Source: Rostratula benghalensis (lineage: Eukaryota; Chordata; Aves; Charadriiformes; Rostratulidae). From it: a stretch of 64,000 bases of DNA. Each line of letters begins with the position of its first letter. The first letter of the stretch is position 1. The notes under the pieces were generated by a model. That model was not told where the DNA came from. It worked only from the letters and a program-made list of their open reading frames with translations, and searched no databases. The position numbers and the translations under genes are program-made. Positions 48,976-61,440 of the stretch are shown here, one piece after another. The stretch spans positions 7,092,047 through 7,156,046 of the forward strand of contig VXAI01000019.1 in assembly GCA_013399305.1 (NCBI GenBank). The letters are read 5' to 3'.

Positions 48976-51900
48976 TCCACTCTCTCTTCCTTTTTTGGCA
49001 CTCTTTGCTCTAACTCCATACCTCTTTCTCCATGTTCTTTCCCTGGCTCTGACCTGTAAGCACAGAAGAAGGGCAGTGTCAAGGTGAGGATGGGCAGAAT
49101 TGAGAGGGGTCTTATATTCCAGCAGCGATGCCAGCATATGTTGGGTTGCGCTAATTATGGGGCAACGCCATCACAACTGAGGTGAGACAAAGATGGATCT
49201 GTCAAATTCAGGAGATGACAGCTGGTCTAACAAAGCAGCAGCTGTTTTCTCTTAGAAAGAGCAGCAACATTCATTTTATTTGGGGAGTGGCAAAACTCTC
49301 TCCTGAAGTACAAAGACATTCCACAAGAGAAGTTAGAAGGAAGTTTTACAGTGGATGTAAAACTGTTCTCAGTGAATCATCAATTCTTCCTCTGCATCCT
49401 CTGAAACCTTCTTCAAGATTTCAGCAACATAGGAAGGGGTAATGTCTTTGTAAACTTGGCTAATTTATTTTCCCTTGAAAACCATGGGATGTAGACAGAT
49501 ACTAATCCACAGGTGACAAGGACAGTTGACTAGGAGTGGCTCATGCTACAGAGGACCTTTGGTAGTTCATATACCCAAGAAACCAAGAAGAGACTTTTAA
49601 GGAAGTAACAGAATTGTCCATGTACTGCTCAAGTTGAGGCTTTCTTCATAGTACCAGGAGGCAGAAAAAGCACATCAAATATAACTAAAAACTACAACAA
49701 TAAGAACCTGATGGCTCAGGGACATGGGAATTCCTGGCTGGAAAGTAGGAGGCTTCCTTTACCTATTTCCACAGTGCTAGGTGCGTCTGAATACTTCCAA
49801 TGCCAAACCCCTGTGCTATGCTTTACCAGACACAAACTCTGGTCCAGACCCCTTGGAAAATTCTGGAAGAGGATGACTGAAAATCATGTTCTTCTGGAAA
49901 CATCTTTCATCTAAGGAATGCAACATAATGCAAATGCAAGTAGTGAGTCAGAATCCTTCACAAATGGTGACCTTCTACAGCTGAATAGACAGATTTCTCT
50001 TTCAAGCTCAGCACAAGTAATTTTTTTTTTTTATTTTACTCCTTTACTTGCATCTTTTATAAACATTTGTTTAGCTTGTATGCTGAAAATAAGCACTTTT
50101 ATTTGCATTCATGCTAACCTCTCTGAAGAGGGAATTTTAAGAGGAACTGATTCCCATGACCTTGCTAAAAATGAGCAATAGCCTACTTGAAACCAGATAG
50201 TGCTTAACATCAAATGTTTTATAGCAGAGTCAGATAATATGCTGAGTAATCTGCTCATGAACACCTATGTTTATTCAAATTATTCAAATTTATATCAATA
50301 TAACTTGCAGTGTTACACGTTGCTGCAAGGTACGTTGGAAGAGCCTGCCCTGTCTCCCCACATTTATTCCCGGATTTAACAAGTCCTACTTCAGCTCTTG
50401 CTCGTGCTTCACAGGATAACACTGGCCCGTAACCATCCAACCTTTCTCACAGAGCAAGGATTTTATTCTCTTTAGACAGTGCCAAAAGTCCATAAACCTT
50501 TATTATCAGCCTTTATTATAAGCCTTTCCCATGAACTGAGTCTGATTTCCCATTGCACAGTACAGTCACTCACACTTGAGTAATGCAAACTGTGGTTGTC
50601 GAACACTTTTAATCAGGAAAAGTATTTGACAGGTATTTAACATTTACTTTGCATTGATATAAATAACAGAAAATATAGAAAAGAAGAGTCTGAAATGCCT
50701 TAATTGCTCTTTACCCACTACATTTGTTGTTGCCATAAGCAAAGGATGTTTAAACTTGAAAAACATATTCCCTTTGTTGATGGTGCTTTTAAAACTAAAA
50801 GCTATGTGAAGAAATGATGGCATTAGAAGAAAAAAATAACACTTGTCATTGGATTATGTAAGTGTCAAAATTACCTATCTTTCCAAACACCTCAGATGAG
50901 AAAAATTGAAAAGAGAGTAGTTGTGCAAATAATGAGAAAATGCATTTTTTTCCATGACAGCTGGATTACTTCTTGTTATACCTAGCAATTCACAGTGGAT
51001 CCTGCAAAGGTGAAGTAGACTATATGTATATTCAAAAAAAATAAGCATATAGATAAATAAAAATAAACATGTATATATGTTCAAAGAGTTCAGAACAATG
51101 TGTGAGACTCATACCCTGGGTATCCCTGAGGATTTCTTGTCCTCATCTGAAGACATAGCGTGGAATAAGATTCTAATTATTCAGATAAGGTTATAAATGG
51201 TGTGATACAGCATCTCTGACTTCTGTCATCCATAGTTTGGAGGAAAACTCTCTTCTAGCTACTACTATTAGAAGCTGTTACTGTTTGCTTAGGCTCCTGC
51301 CTTGCTGACATCTTAAATAGTCCTGTTAAAATAAGCGGGATAATTTCATTTGAAAAGCACTGAGCACCTACGTGTCGGAAGGGCTGAAGCTTGAGAAGCT
51401 AAGTTACATGATTTGTGGGTGCTCTCAGGCAGCTGGACTTCTTAATGGACAATATTATGGATAAACCCACTGGAGATAAAAATACCACCCACAGCTTTCA
51501 AGAGCTGCTTTAAAAATGTGAGCCACCAAATAAATTACCAACTACAGATTTACATAAATGGAAATATGAAAGTATCATTCTTCAGACTTTCTGAAGGTCA
51601 CCAGAGCAAGCGATGATTTACTTCAAGCCTAAAATGGGCTGTTACTGGATTTGGAAAACCATTTTAAGTATTAGTAGATCAATAGCAAGAAAGGGTCCAG
51701 AACACCAACACACTCCTGAAAGTTTACTCCAAAGATTTTGAGTTAACAACAGTGATATGCCCCCTTAATCTGGAGTAAATAATAGTTCAAGCATTTGTCT
51801 GCTGATAAAGGTAGTAAAATGATTGTGTTATATGCTGACGGGGAAATGTAAAATCAAATATTATTTATAGTTTACTTAAAGACAACAGCAATCTACCTAA

Positions 51901-53070
51901 GGTAGCTAACAACAGAAGAGATACTTCAATTAATTAACTTGGCCCTAGATTCTCACTGAGATTAGCTAAATGTTATTGATTTTAAAAAAAAATATTTCTT
52001 TGCGAACAGTATTCAATTAACTAGGATACTGTACTATCTCCTGTCATGAAAGTCTAAGGAATAAATAAAATTTCCATCTGAAACGGGTATCCATTTCACT
52101 GGGCATAACTATTCTGTTCTAGTAGATGCCCAAATATTTAATTTCCCAACAGCAGATCAGCTGGGAACAAGGTCTGAGAGTGCAACTGCCTCCTCATTAG
52201 TACTCCTGGATGTCATACGGGTCTTCCAGAGAGGAACCTGATGTAGGAAAATTCTTTCAGCTCCTCCAGTGTCTTCAGCCCTGTTTCCTACCAATCTCAA
52301 CACCGTAATCAACAGAACATTAGAATTAGTCAAGGGAGCTGAGCCTGTCTGTGGTTCAGACAGTAAAAGCAGTGGAAGATGTATATATGATGTATGTGGA
52401 GGAGAATTTATTATCAGACTTAGCAGTTTGAACAGTTGCATGTTTAAAAATGAAGCAGAAAGGAAAATAGAAATAACATGATTAACTGACAAATCAAAGC
52501 AGTCATTCAAGCCAGGAAGAAACTGAAAGCCAGTCTTGGTGAAGCAGAGAGGAAAATAAAATTATGTTAGATAAAACATAAATTAAGAGTCTTCAAAAGC
52601 AATCTGAAGTGCAAATGCTGAAAGCTTACAGAGAGAGGAGGAAAATAGTCTCACTGATACAAAGGGAAAGATCTAGTTAGGAAAAAAAAAACCAGGCAAC
52701 TACTTTATATTCTTCATTTTTCCAGCTGATTCAATTTAATATGTCACAGAAGCAAGCTTATGGATAGAAATTTGCAATGAATCCCGGGTTTCTGGTTTCC
52801 TTCCATGTTGTGTGGTTACTTCCAACAGCTTGGCTGGTGGAGGGCTTTTTGGCATGGATGACCATGTTTTGCTGAACACAGTCCCCTCGGCCACACAAAT
52901 CCAAGCTCGCAGAGAGTTAGGTGACTGGGAGAAACACGTAACTTCCCAACTGCCAGATGTTTTTAAAGAGCTCACATCCTTAGTTCTTCATATCTCAGGG
53001 AGGGACAACAGGCTGGAATTCATTCTGCATAGGTGAGCAAAGAGCACAAGGGACAGAGGGACAACAGGCC
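48976..53070. other. Unique AT-rich non-coding stretch
   Basis: No gene or recognised transposable element over about 4 kb. A T run lies near 50020-50031 and an A run at 52681-52691. Open frames are short or moderate (117 codons at most) and lie in several overlapping frames. Confidence 0.55.
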
Positions 53071-53358
53071 TGTTGCCATAGGACAAGGGACTACGGCTTT
53101 AAACCAAAAGAGGGAAGATTTAGACTAGATATTAGGAAGATTATTTGTTTTACTCTGAGGATGGTGAGACACTGGCCCAGGTTACCCAGAGAGTGGTGGA
53201 TGCCCCATCCCCGAAAAAACATTCAAGGTCAGGTTGGAGGGGGCTCTGAGCAACCTCACCTAGATGAAGATGTCCCTGTCCATGGCAGGGGAGTTGGATT
53301 AGATGGCCTTTAAATATCCCTTTCAACCCAAACTATTCTGTGATTCTACAATTCTATT
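53071..53358 (+). mobile_element. CR1 LINE, diverged copy, 5'-truncated
   Basis: Starts near ATAGGACAAGGGACTACGGC, then AGATTTAGACTAGATATTAG, GGTGAGACACTGGCCCAGGT, and a tail CTATTCTGTGATTCTACAAT. It has more substitutions than the common subfamily (for example CCCCGAAAAAACATTCAAGG where CCCTGGAGGGGTTCAAGG is usual) and reads 'CCATGGCAGGGGAG', so it is older or of another subfamily. Confidence 0.94.
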
Positions 53359-54080
53359 GGAAGATTGTTTGGTGCTGAGCACTGGCAACTCCATTATGTG
53401 TATTTCAGCGGGTTTTATGGATAAGGCCAGCTCTGTTACTGGGAACAGAGAGCCCATAACAAGTTGAAATATTTGTAGTAGAGATACCCAGACCATATTT
53501 TCTAGTTTGGTTTCATCTGAAAGAAACCTATTTTTTTGTGTGCTCTGATACCACTTTGTGAAGCAAGCCAAAGAGCAGAAAATGGGGGCTATTGAACCAT
53601 TCATTTCAAAAATGCACATTCAATCTGGAGTAAAACACTAATGCAGACTCAGTCACTGATGATTAACTTAAAGAGAAGAAACTGCTCACATTCACATTGC
53701 TTTGGTGGGCAGCAATGAAACTGGACTTTTGGCAGGTTGAAAACAGGGAGGGCAAGATCCGAGCGTGTGGAATTATCTCTGCATCCTTCTTTGACCAGCT
53801 TTTAATTGAAGAACCAATCTTAAACTAGATTGCCAAGGAGTGAGGGGACAAATACCACAGAAAAAGCAAATTAGTTCTTCCCATCATTCTGTACCACACT
53901 TGGCAGATATACACCTGCCCTGAAGCTATGCTTTGCAAGTAATGAAGATGAGGCACTGTCAAAGATCAAGATGAAAAAAGAGGGGATGCCAGAACAAAGT
54001 GATAATCTAAATCACAATAACTTGCCAGAACTGGGTAGTAGAATTGGGATGAATGAAAACACTGAATTGCTAACAAAAGG

Positions 54081-54099
54081 AAAAAAAAAAAAAAAAAAA
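54081..54099 (+). repeat. Poly(A) run of 19
   Basis: Nineteen A after AACAAAAGG. Simple sequence; no retrocopy is recognised upstream. Confidence 0.85.
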
Positions 54100-55976
54100 G
54101 AGTCAATCTTCATTGGACACCTGGAAAGTCGTCTAATGTGCCTGTATTCACAAGAGGTGATGTTGTGGACTGCTAACCATTGGTCTTCACTGCATCAAAA
54201 GGTAAATAAATTGAAAACAAAATATATATATAGAAGTTATTATGTAGATGAACTTAATAAATAATGTTATATCTTCATGGATCCTTCACAAGGCAATTAT
54301 GTTTCTTCAGTCAACTGAAGTCCTTTGACACACTAGAAAATGGTAAATACAATTATTCGGGTAGAATTTTTACATCTCACATGGTTTTTTTGTCTTTAAA
54401 AAAAAAAGCCAAAGCCTTTTAATATTTTACTCAGACTATCATTCTTGCAGATTGTAGGATGCAATTCTACACCTTACAATGGGGATAGAGGCAGGGGAGA
54501 AAAGCAAAAAGAAGTAACTGCAACAGTGATGGAGGTTGAACATGTGTTAGTATAATATGCCAGATTCTTGTTTTAAGTTAAAACAAACAAAAAACAAACA
54601 AAAAAAAAGTGTTGAAAATAACCCCTTAAGGTTATTTGGAAATGTAGCTCAGAATTGTGTTTTACAAGCTCTGCTCTTTCCCATCCATCCCTGCTTCTCA
54701 GTTACTGCTCAACATGGGCATTTGGGGCCAGGATTAAACTGTGGGAGAAATTTCTGTGTCTGTAATGCTCTCCAACACAGTGTTATAGGAGGCAATTCCT
54801 AAAGTTGGATCACCCCTGACTTTCACAGGCATCATACTCAGACTTGAATTATGGTCAAAATGATTCATCCATTTTTCAAACTAAAGCTAAGGAGAAATAA
54901 ACAATTTTACCTCCATAGGTTAAATTTTTTGTACTCTCTTTGAGATGTTCCTGAATTTCTCTTTTTGCTAGCAAGGGCTTGAAAACTAGCCACCCTCTGC
55001 CCATTCATTATGTTTCTCCCAATTTTTGCAACAAAGAGTGATCGTACAGCTATTAGCCAAGGCAGCGCATCTTCATGTTAGGTTTCATCCTAAATGCTGA
55101 GTGAGATGGAAGACAGATGAGAAAAATATGTCATTAAAATATATTATAAACTACTGAACATAACCAGTTCAAATGTATGATGGGAAAGAGCAGAAAGTGA
55201 AAATTGTATCAGCAACTTCCTTCTGATATTTTTAGTTTCTGGTATTAGGCATCCTTAATATTGTGCTTGTGCAATTTTTATAAGCCCATCGCTATTGCCA
55301 AAGGAGCTATCATGAAATACGATGGAGAGAAAGACCTGCAGGGTTCAGAAAAGAACAAGAAATGGTGCACAAAGAACAGGAACCACAATTACCTTGTCAA
55401 GGATTAAACAGACATGCTTGGGTTGTCATTCGTCATGCTTCACAAGGCAAGTCCTCACGACTACTGCCTGGGGTGAAGAAGAGATGTCCCTTTCATCACA
55501 GGGTTCTCATCTCCCAGCTCTGAACTCTTTCATATGATACTTTTTAGCTTCACCACGCGAATATCATGTGAAATGACAGACCATTAGCATGACCTGCAGC
55601 ATCAGCCTCCATGTTCCCCCTTCCCATGCCATGTGTCCAAGGCAGAAACTCGGCTTTTTCATATCGTTATAAGGAAACTTTCAACTCCAATAGCTGTGGC
55701 TTAAACAAAAGTGGCCATGAAAGAACATGCCAGCTCCTGATAAATACCATGTGCAATTTCCCTTTCAGGCTTCTAAGTAAAGGGTTTGGCAGCTCAGTGT
55801 AGTTGTTATGATATGAGGAACACACACTTGTATTACGAACACAGGATGAGATGTGAAAACTTAGGGAGGACTGGAGCATCATCAAAAAATCTATTGAAAG
55901 AAAGAGTCTGCACAATCATAGAAGCTCTATTTAGGAGTTAACAAGGTAAACAAAGAAGCCCAGATGTCACAATATT

Positions 55977-56016
55977 AAAAAAAAAAAAAAAAATTAAAAC
56001 AAGCAAACAAACAAAT
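55977..56016 (+). repeat. Poly(A) run of 17 followed by (CAAA)n-like sequence
   Basis: Seventeen A, TTAAAA, then CAAGCAAACAAACAAATG. Simple sequence. Confidence 0.85.
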
Positions 56017-57179
56017 GAAGAACTGAGCTTATTGAATCAACTGTACAGAAAAAAAAAAAAATCAATAAAGATTTGCCAGAGCCAACCTCCAGAGAAGTAA
56101 GGTCAGTTATTAAAAGAAACTATCTCTTTGACTCAAATATCTAAAATATTTTACTCTGTACTTTTGGCATGAGTAGATAATGAAGACATTATGTTGCAAC
56201 ATGACAGTATCATTATAAAAAAAAGACCTTTGTCCTCTATACTCCAAAATGTCACTGATAAGTTTTAAAAAAATATCTATGACTCTTGATAGCTAAGTTA
56301 TTGTTCAAACTAGTGTTATTGCTTATTGGCTCTGTCCATACCTTCAGAAACTGTGATCAAAACAGCAGCGCTGTTTCTGGTATGGAAAAAGTTTTAGCAT
56401 TTTTGAAGTCAGCCATCCTTTACAGCAGCTCCCTCCAAGGACACTCTTCCTACACTCTTTAGGTATCCAAACCTGGTTTGGATTCCTCTCTGGACCCTGA
56501 GGACTAAAAAAATGTATTCACTTTAGATGCAAAATTCCAACTTTATGCAAGCTCTGAGATTCTTACCCCTAGAGTTCCCCAGATCGGATAGGATTTGCAT
56601 TCTCTATTTTTTTTCTCTGACACCTGGTCATCTTTTTCTACCCAAGATCCAAAACTTGTAAGTCTTCTGAATGTAGTCAGTCCTTTACGACTGTCCATTC
56701 CAGAGCTGAATAAGACTCAGTTATTTTTTCATGTATTTTCTTAAAATGCAGCTGGTAATCCCAATCACAGTCTAGCTATGTGACTATATGACAGCTCTAC
56801 TTCATGTTATATCTTGTTGACTTTTGCATCTCAACCCTCATGAAACGTAACCCGTTTTTCTAGCTGCTAAAGAGGAAAATAAGATTATGTAAGGATTTTT
56901 CCTTTTAAAAAATATCAAACCAAAAAGACCCTCTGGTAGGGTGTTGGCTTCCTCCCAAAATAGGATTCAAGTATCAAGCATTGCAACTTATTTAGGTGTT
57001 CTTGTTCTGCTGGATACTGAGATATTAACACGAGTTTTTAAACCACTCATAGCTCCCCATGGGTGAGGTCAGTATTCCTGTGATATAGTTTGGCTGCATG
57101 CAAAACACAACCTTTTAATATAAGTGGGGAATTTCACCTTTTTAAAATGCCACTTTTCTCTGCAGCAAACTTTGATTAA

Positions 57180-57740
57180 ATTATGCAGCTTTCTTTTAGC
57201 AGGACGTATCAAAGGTTAATTTTTCATACCGACGAGGACCTATGGTCTAAAAATCCAGATATTTATATCACTTCCTGTTGGGCACTTAAAATCACTATCA
57301 ACTCGTAAAAATTTATCTGCTCTCCCAGTGTGAGGTGAGTTGCAACAAATGGAACTGCTGCTGTCATAGCTACCATCTTATGAAGGCGTGTAAAATATTA
57401 AAAAAGTTTGATAATACTTTTGATTTTCAATTTGTCATAGGCCTCTTAACCTTCTGTACTACATTGTGCTTGAGGACTAAGGCTATTAGTCTAATAACTA
57501 TAATTAGTCATAATTATCCTAATAGGGGATATTAGTTAATGAAATCTCATTTCAATGTTCTTAATAGATTTAATTAATGCAGTATTTATGTCAGCTTGAA
57601 AAACAGAGGCATTTTGCAATGCACCTAATACTTAATGAATTACCAAGAAGTATTACTTTAATGGAAGTTGCCAAAATATAATCATATGCGACTTCTCAAA
57701 GTGCCATAAATTTACCTTACACCAGTCAAGGTAACACAAG
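57180..57740. promoter_or_regulatory. Candidate conserved block rich in TAAT/ATTA motifs
   Basis: A repeat-free block packed with TAAT/ATTA cores, the usual homeodomain binding core, most densely at 57483-57575. There the 7-mer CTATTAG (57483-57489) and its reverse complement CTAATAG (57519-57525) flank a CATAATTAT-type core. It also carries TTTAATTAATGCAG (about 57568) and CATTTTGCAATGCACCTAAT (about 57611). Dense homeodomain sites in unique DNA inside a gene desert are typical of long-range developmental enhancers. AT-rich DNA alone also yields many such words, so this is a candidate only. Confidence 0.3.
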
Positions 57741-58101
57741 GGAATATCAAGACCTTTACACCTCTTGCCCTTACTTTTGCTGAAAAGAATTTTTGAACCT
57801 CCCTGACTGGCACTTTTCTAATGGTTTATCTTTCTTCCTAACTTCTTGCTTTTATTCCTACCCTACCAAGTAATTAAAATGTTATTCAGTCAACAGTGTT
57901 CTTTCCTCACCTGCGGTCCCTCCCTCCCTTTCTGGGACATGGTCAATAAAGCCTAACAAGCCAAAAATTTCCAATACCAGAAGTATATAACAATGAGGAA
58001 AGGATTCCTTTATCACTATTACCTTTCAGCAGCTCTGGGCTCAGGGAATTCATGTTTACATTTATGAAATAAGCTCTTAAAATGAACTCCCATTCATTTG
58101 A
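57741..58101. other. Unique spacer
   Basis: No gene or repeat is recognised. It has pyrimidine-rich parts near 57815-57860 and 57900-57935. Confidence 0.5.
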
Positions 58102-58378
58102 TCATTGAATCGTAGAATGGTTTGGGTTGGAAGGGACCTTAAAGATCATCCAGTTCCACCTCCCTGCCGTGGGCAGGGACACCTCCCACCAGACCAGGTT
58201 GCTCCAAGCCCTGTCAAACCTGGTCTTGAATATTTCCAGGGATGGGGCCTCTACCACCTCTCGGGTAACTTGGGCCACTGTGTCACCACCCTCATAGTGA
58301 AAAATTCTTTCCTGATATCTAAGTCCAAATCCCCCTTCCAGTTTTAAACCGTTAACCCTTGTCCTATCACTATGTGCC
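58102..58378 (-). mobile_element. CR1 LINE, 5'-truncated 3' end
   Basis: On the + strand it starts TCATTGAATCGTAGAATGGT, then GGGTTGGAAGGGACCTTAAA and GGGCAGGGACACCTCCCACC. It ends at TTTTAAACCGTTAACCCTTG followed by TCCTATCACT. The middle has drifted (TTCTACCACCTCTCG-like text in place of GCAGCCACAGCTTCTC), so it differs from the common subfamily. Confidence 0.95.
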
Positions 58379-60780
58379 CTTTTTAAAAATCTGTGATGAC
58401 TTTATAATAGAAAAATACAAGGTTTTAAAGAATACTTTACTAGTTTCAAAGACATTATGAAGGCAGATTTTCTGCCTAAATCTATTGCAGTTTTTCTTCT
58501 ACTCCGTGCAAAACATCAGCATGAAGCTTTACTATTACTGTCATAACTCAGGGCCTAAAGCATTGTACAGAAATCTCTTTTGCATTTACCAAAATACCCA
58601 TAGCTGTGAGCGGAGGCAGCTCTAACCTCAGGGAAAGTGAGGGAAGCCTATTCTCACCAGAACTTTATAACCCCCAGTAAAATCCACCCTCAAGTAGGGG
58701 TCACCAGCAGCTAAACTGCCTTAGAGTCCTACGCTTAAGCATACTTGATCAAAAGCAGAAAAAAAAGTTTTAAAAAAGAGTGATGGAAAAAAAATTTATT
58801 TCAGAGGAAAAGAAGAGGGATTTTTCACTGTTCTGAGTAGCAGATCGAAGGCTCTCACGAGCTTTGCTTTCTCCCCGAAGACAGAGGAAAATTGATAGGA
58901 GTCTTTCATCCTTTCAGCCTCACTGCCAAAGAGCCACGGATGCTTAGTCTTCCTGTCCCTGCTGAAAGCAGCAAATGGTCCAGGAACTTGGACCGTTCAT
59001 GTAAAAACTGAAACTGATAGCAGTCTTCTAGGTGAGCAGCCAGGGACCCATCATTTTCACTCTTCCTGCCACAAAAAAAAATGCTTCTCTAGGAAAAAAA
59101 AAAATAAAAAATATCTTCACAAAAATTTGTTCTAACATAAAATTATCAACTACCTCTGAGTTTATAACGCTTGTGCATGGACTCTACTAAGTAGATTCTG
59201 TTTACAAGTAAAATGTTAGCATACAATCCAGTATAAAATTTCTAAAACCACCTAAGTAGGTGACAAGCCAAATTTCATTTTCAGCAATGACTCAAATATT
59301 TATGATTTAGATTGGTCAGGAATTTTAAGTCTAAGGTTTTAAAATGTTTGGTGCTAAAGGCAACATGTAAGAAACAAACAAACAAACAAAGACAAGAAAA
59401 AAGCAAAGCACTGAACTGAGAGTTGAGGCTTTTAAACCTTCTACAAAGATGATTATGGCAAAAAACGTTCCATTCTAAGGGTTTCTTTTCCATGGGAGTG
59501 GGCTGATATGGATTGATGCTTTGGGGTTTTTTCCTTTGCTTGTGATTGCTTTGTGTCCTGAGTAAATTGCTAGAGGGAAGCTGGTGAGCCCTTTGTTCCC
59601 ACTTCTCTCCAACCAGACATTCCCACCCATTTCTTTCTGACAGCCCTTGAATTCCAGCGGTTGCATCGTTTATTACATCAATCTTTGATTGCTTCTTTTT
59701 TTTTTTCTTCCTTTGATGAGTTTTAAGCTTTGTCAGATCATCAAGGGTGTGGGAATGGATCCAGGAGAGGACAAGGAGTGTGGAACTGTCCTGGCTGCCC
59801 TGTTTTATGCATTGGAAATAAGATGGGTAGGGGGAAGAAATGGAAAGCTATTGAAATTCAGAGTAAAATTTCACAACTTGTTCCTTTTTCTAGTCTGTAC
59901 CTCTGTAAACTTGTCTGTCTTAAAAATCAAAGGATTTAGACTGTCCAAAGAAGCAGCAGATTTATCTTTTTGTAAATTGTGTTCATAAATCTTCCTTCTG
60001 CATATCTGTTATATGATTTTGTTACCCTGTGTGGCTGAAATTCACTGTGGGAAAAAAATCAGGAATGATGTCTCTAAGGCACTTCAGCCCTTAAAAAAGC
60101 CTTATATTTACTAAGCAATGCATGTCTAAAATCGAAGGTGATGTGTTAAGGTGATATAAGTAGTTGAACAGCAGCCCATGCTGCCAACATTAACATACTG
60201 AAGAGCCATAATTTTCATTTTTTTTAAATGCATTTCATAAGTGTTCCCCTGAAGAAGGTTAAGCATGATAGTGTTATAGACCTCATTCTTATGAAAAATT
60301 AAAAATTCCAATGGGTTTTCAGCTGAAAGGATTCTCCGCTATACAGTTTGACTTTTTTTTTTTTTTAATTACTGAGCAGGTAAATATACTTGCACAGAAT
60401 TCACTAAGGCGTGCTTGAGCTTTCTTCACCTACCACAAACCTAGCAACGATAGGCACTGAAGAACTATTCTGGCTGCCATCCAGGGGTTCAGGAAAAATG
60501 AACTTTGTCTTGAATGCCTATTTCTTGGGGTTTCTTGATTCTACGAGGCCCACTGTTTAAATTTACCCTTTAGGGAAAGCAAACTCCAAGCTAATGCATG
60601 GGTAAAGTGTCCTAACCCTGCTTTTGAGGATTTCAGAGGGACTTCAGGAATGTTTAGCTTTGGGCTACCCCTCCATTGGAAAAATAACCTTGCCCAAAGA
60701 GAAGATTTACAGTAATTATTGTCATCCTGGAATTTTACAAACAATACACAGGATGATGAAGAACACTTTAAAATACCGCC
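58379..60780. other. Unique non-coding stretch
   Basis: Contains short A or T runs (59093-59104, 59695-59706, 60353-60366), a CAAA tract at 59375-59390 and G-then-T sequence near 59521. No gene or transposable element is recognised. Confidence 0.55.
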
Positions 60781-60831
60781 CTAATCATTATTAATTCCTT
60801 TGGTATTTATGGTAATACTGGTAATTATGAT
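60781..60831. promoter_or_regulatory. TAAT/ATTA-rich flank of the structured element
   Basis: CTAATCATTATTAATTCC, then GGTAATACTGGTAATTATGA: several TAAT/ATTA cores in 50 bases directly upstream of the paired inverted repeats. Homeodomain-type binding is possible, but this rests on motif resemblance alone. Confidence 0.25.
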
Positions 60832-60910
60832 GCACTCACTTTGCACTAACGTGAGTGCTTCTGGAACTCCACATTAATTTGTAACGCCCTAGTGGGGTGT
60901 TACTCCAGAA
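60832..60910 (+). repeat. Compact set of three inverted repeats (structured element)
   Basis: Stem 1: GCACTCAC (60832-60839) with GTGAGTGC (60851-60858), perfect, 11-base loop. Stem 2 outer: TTCTGGA (60859-60865) with TCCAGAA (60904-60910), perfect. Stem 2 inner: GTAACGCCC (60881-60889) with GGGTGTTAC (60895-60903), nine pairs with one G-T wobble and a TAGTG loop. The right arms of the inner and outer stems are adjacent, and the left side has a 15-base bulge. Almost every base of a 79-base stretch is in or between stems. It could be a folded RNA segment, a cruciform-forming DNA site, or the remains of an old palindromic transposon. It has no tRNA-like B box. Confidence 0.5.
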
Positions 60911-61189
60911 GGATATGAGACACTAGGTTTTTGAAAGGTTTGCAAACTCTTCAAAAACAAGGAGCTCCAGAAAAAAAGAAGCGCTTTTTTCCAACTGAGG
61001 AGATTGTTTGTTTTTGATTAAACCTGTAGTTTCTGCTGAGATTTAACAGTGATGAAAACTGACAAGGTTGAAGGGAATAAGCTGAGGCTCGTGTCACAGG
61101 GAATACATACAGAGAGAGAGAAGAAAAATCTTGTACTTTTCAAAGGCATTTGCTTAAATCATTTTTGCTTTCATTTTACCCCTAGTGAC

Positions 61190-61440
61190 AACAGCCAGAT
61201 TAATGCCACCGGAAATTAAAAATTATAAGTTTATTCAGTATATAAAGAGAGACGGCTTCTGCTAATGTTGACTGTATCTGATCTGAAAGACTGATTTATA
61301 ATGAGACCGGGGTGATTCAGTTTGCATATTTGTTCCGGTGAACCATCATCACTCTCATCTCTTTACTAATGATGGGGGTGTTACAGATGTACTAGTCCAC
61401 TCTGCTCACAGCTTGCCAGATTTCTGAAAATGAATCATTT
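61190..61440. promoter_or_regulatory. Candidate regulatory block with inverted CACCGGAA pair
   Basis: CACCGGAA at 61207-61214 and its reverse complement TTCCGGTG at 61333-61340 lie 118 bases apart in unique sequence. Both contain the ETS-type core CCGGAA. Between and around them are GATTAATG and TTTGCATATTTG (POU/octamer-like, about 61320) and GCTAATG words. No repeat is recognised. The pairing of a CpG-containing 8-mer is unlikely to be trivial, but conservation is untested. Confidence 0.28.

Larger units (their letters stand above)
53359..57179. other. Unique AT-rich non-coding stretch
   Basis: No gene or recognised element. Contains A runs at 54081-54099 (19), 55977-55993 (17) and 56049-56061 (13), and CAAA-type tracts near 54583-54608 and 55999-56016. 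The rest is unique. Confidence 0.55.

Noticed and set aside
60832..60910. tRNA or microRNA precursor
   Set aside because: No tRNA A/B-box sequence or cloverleaf. The stems are short with a 15-base one-sided bulge, unlike a microRNA precursor.
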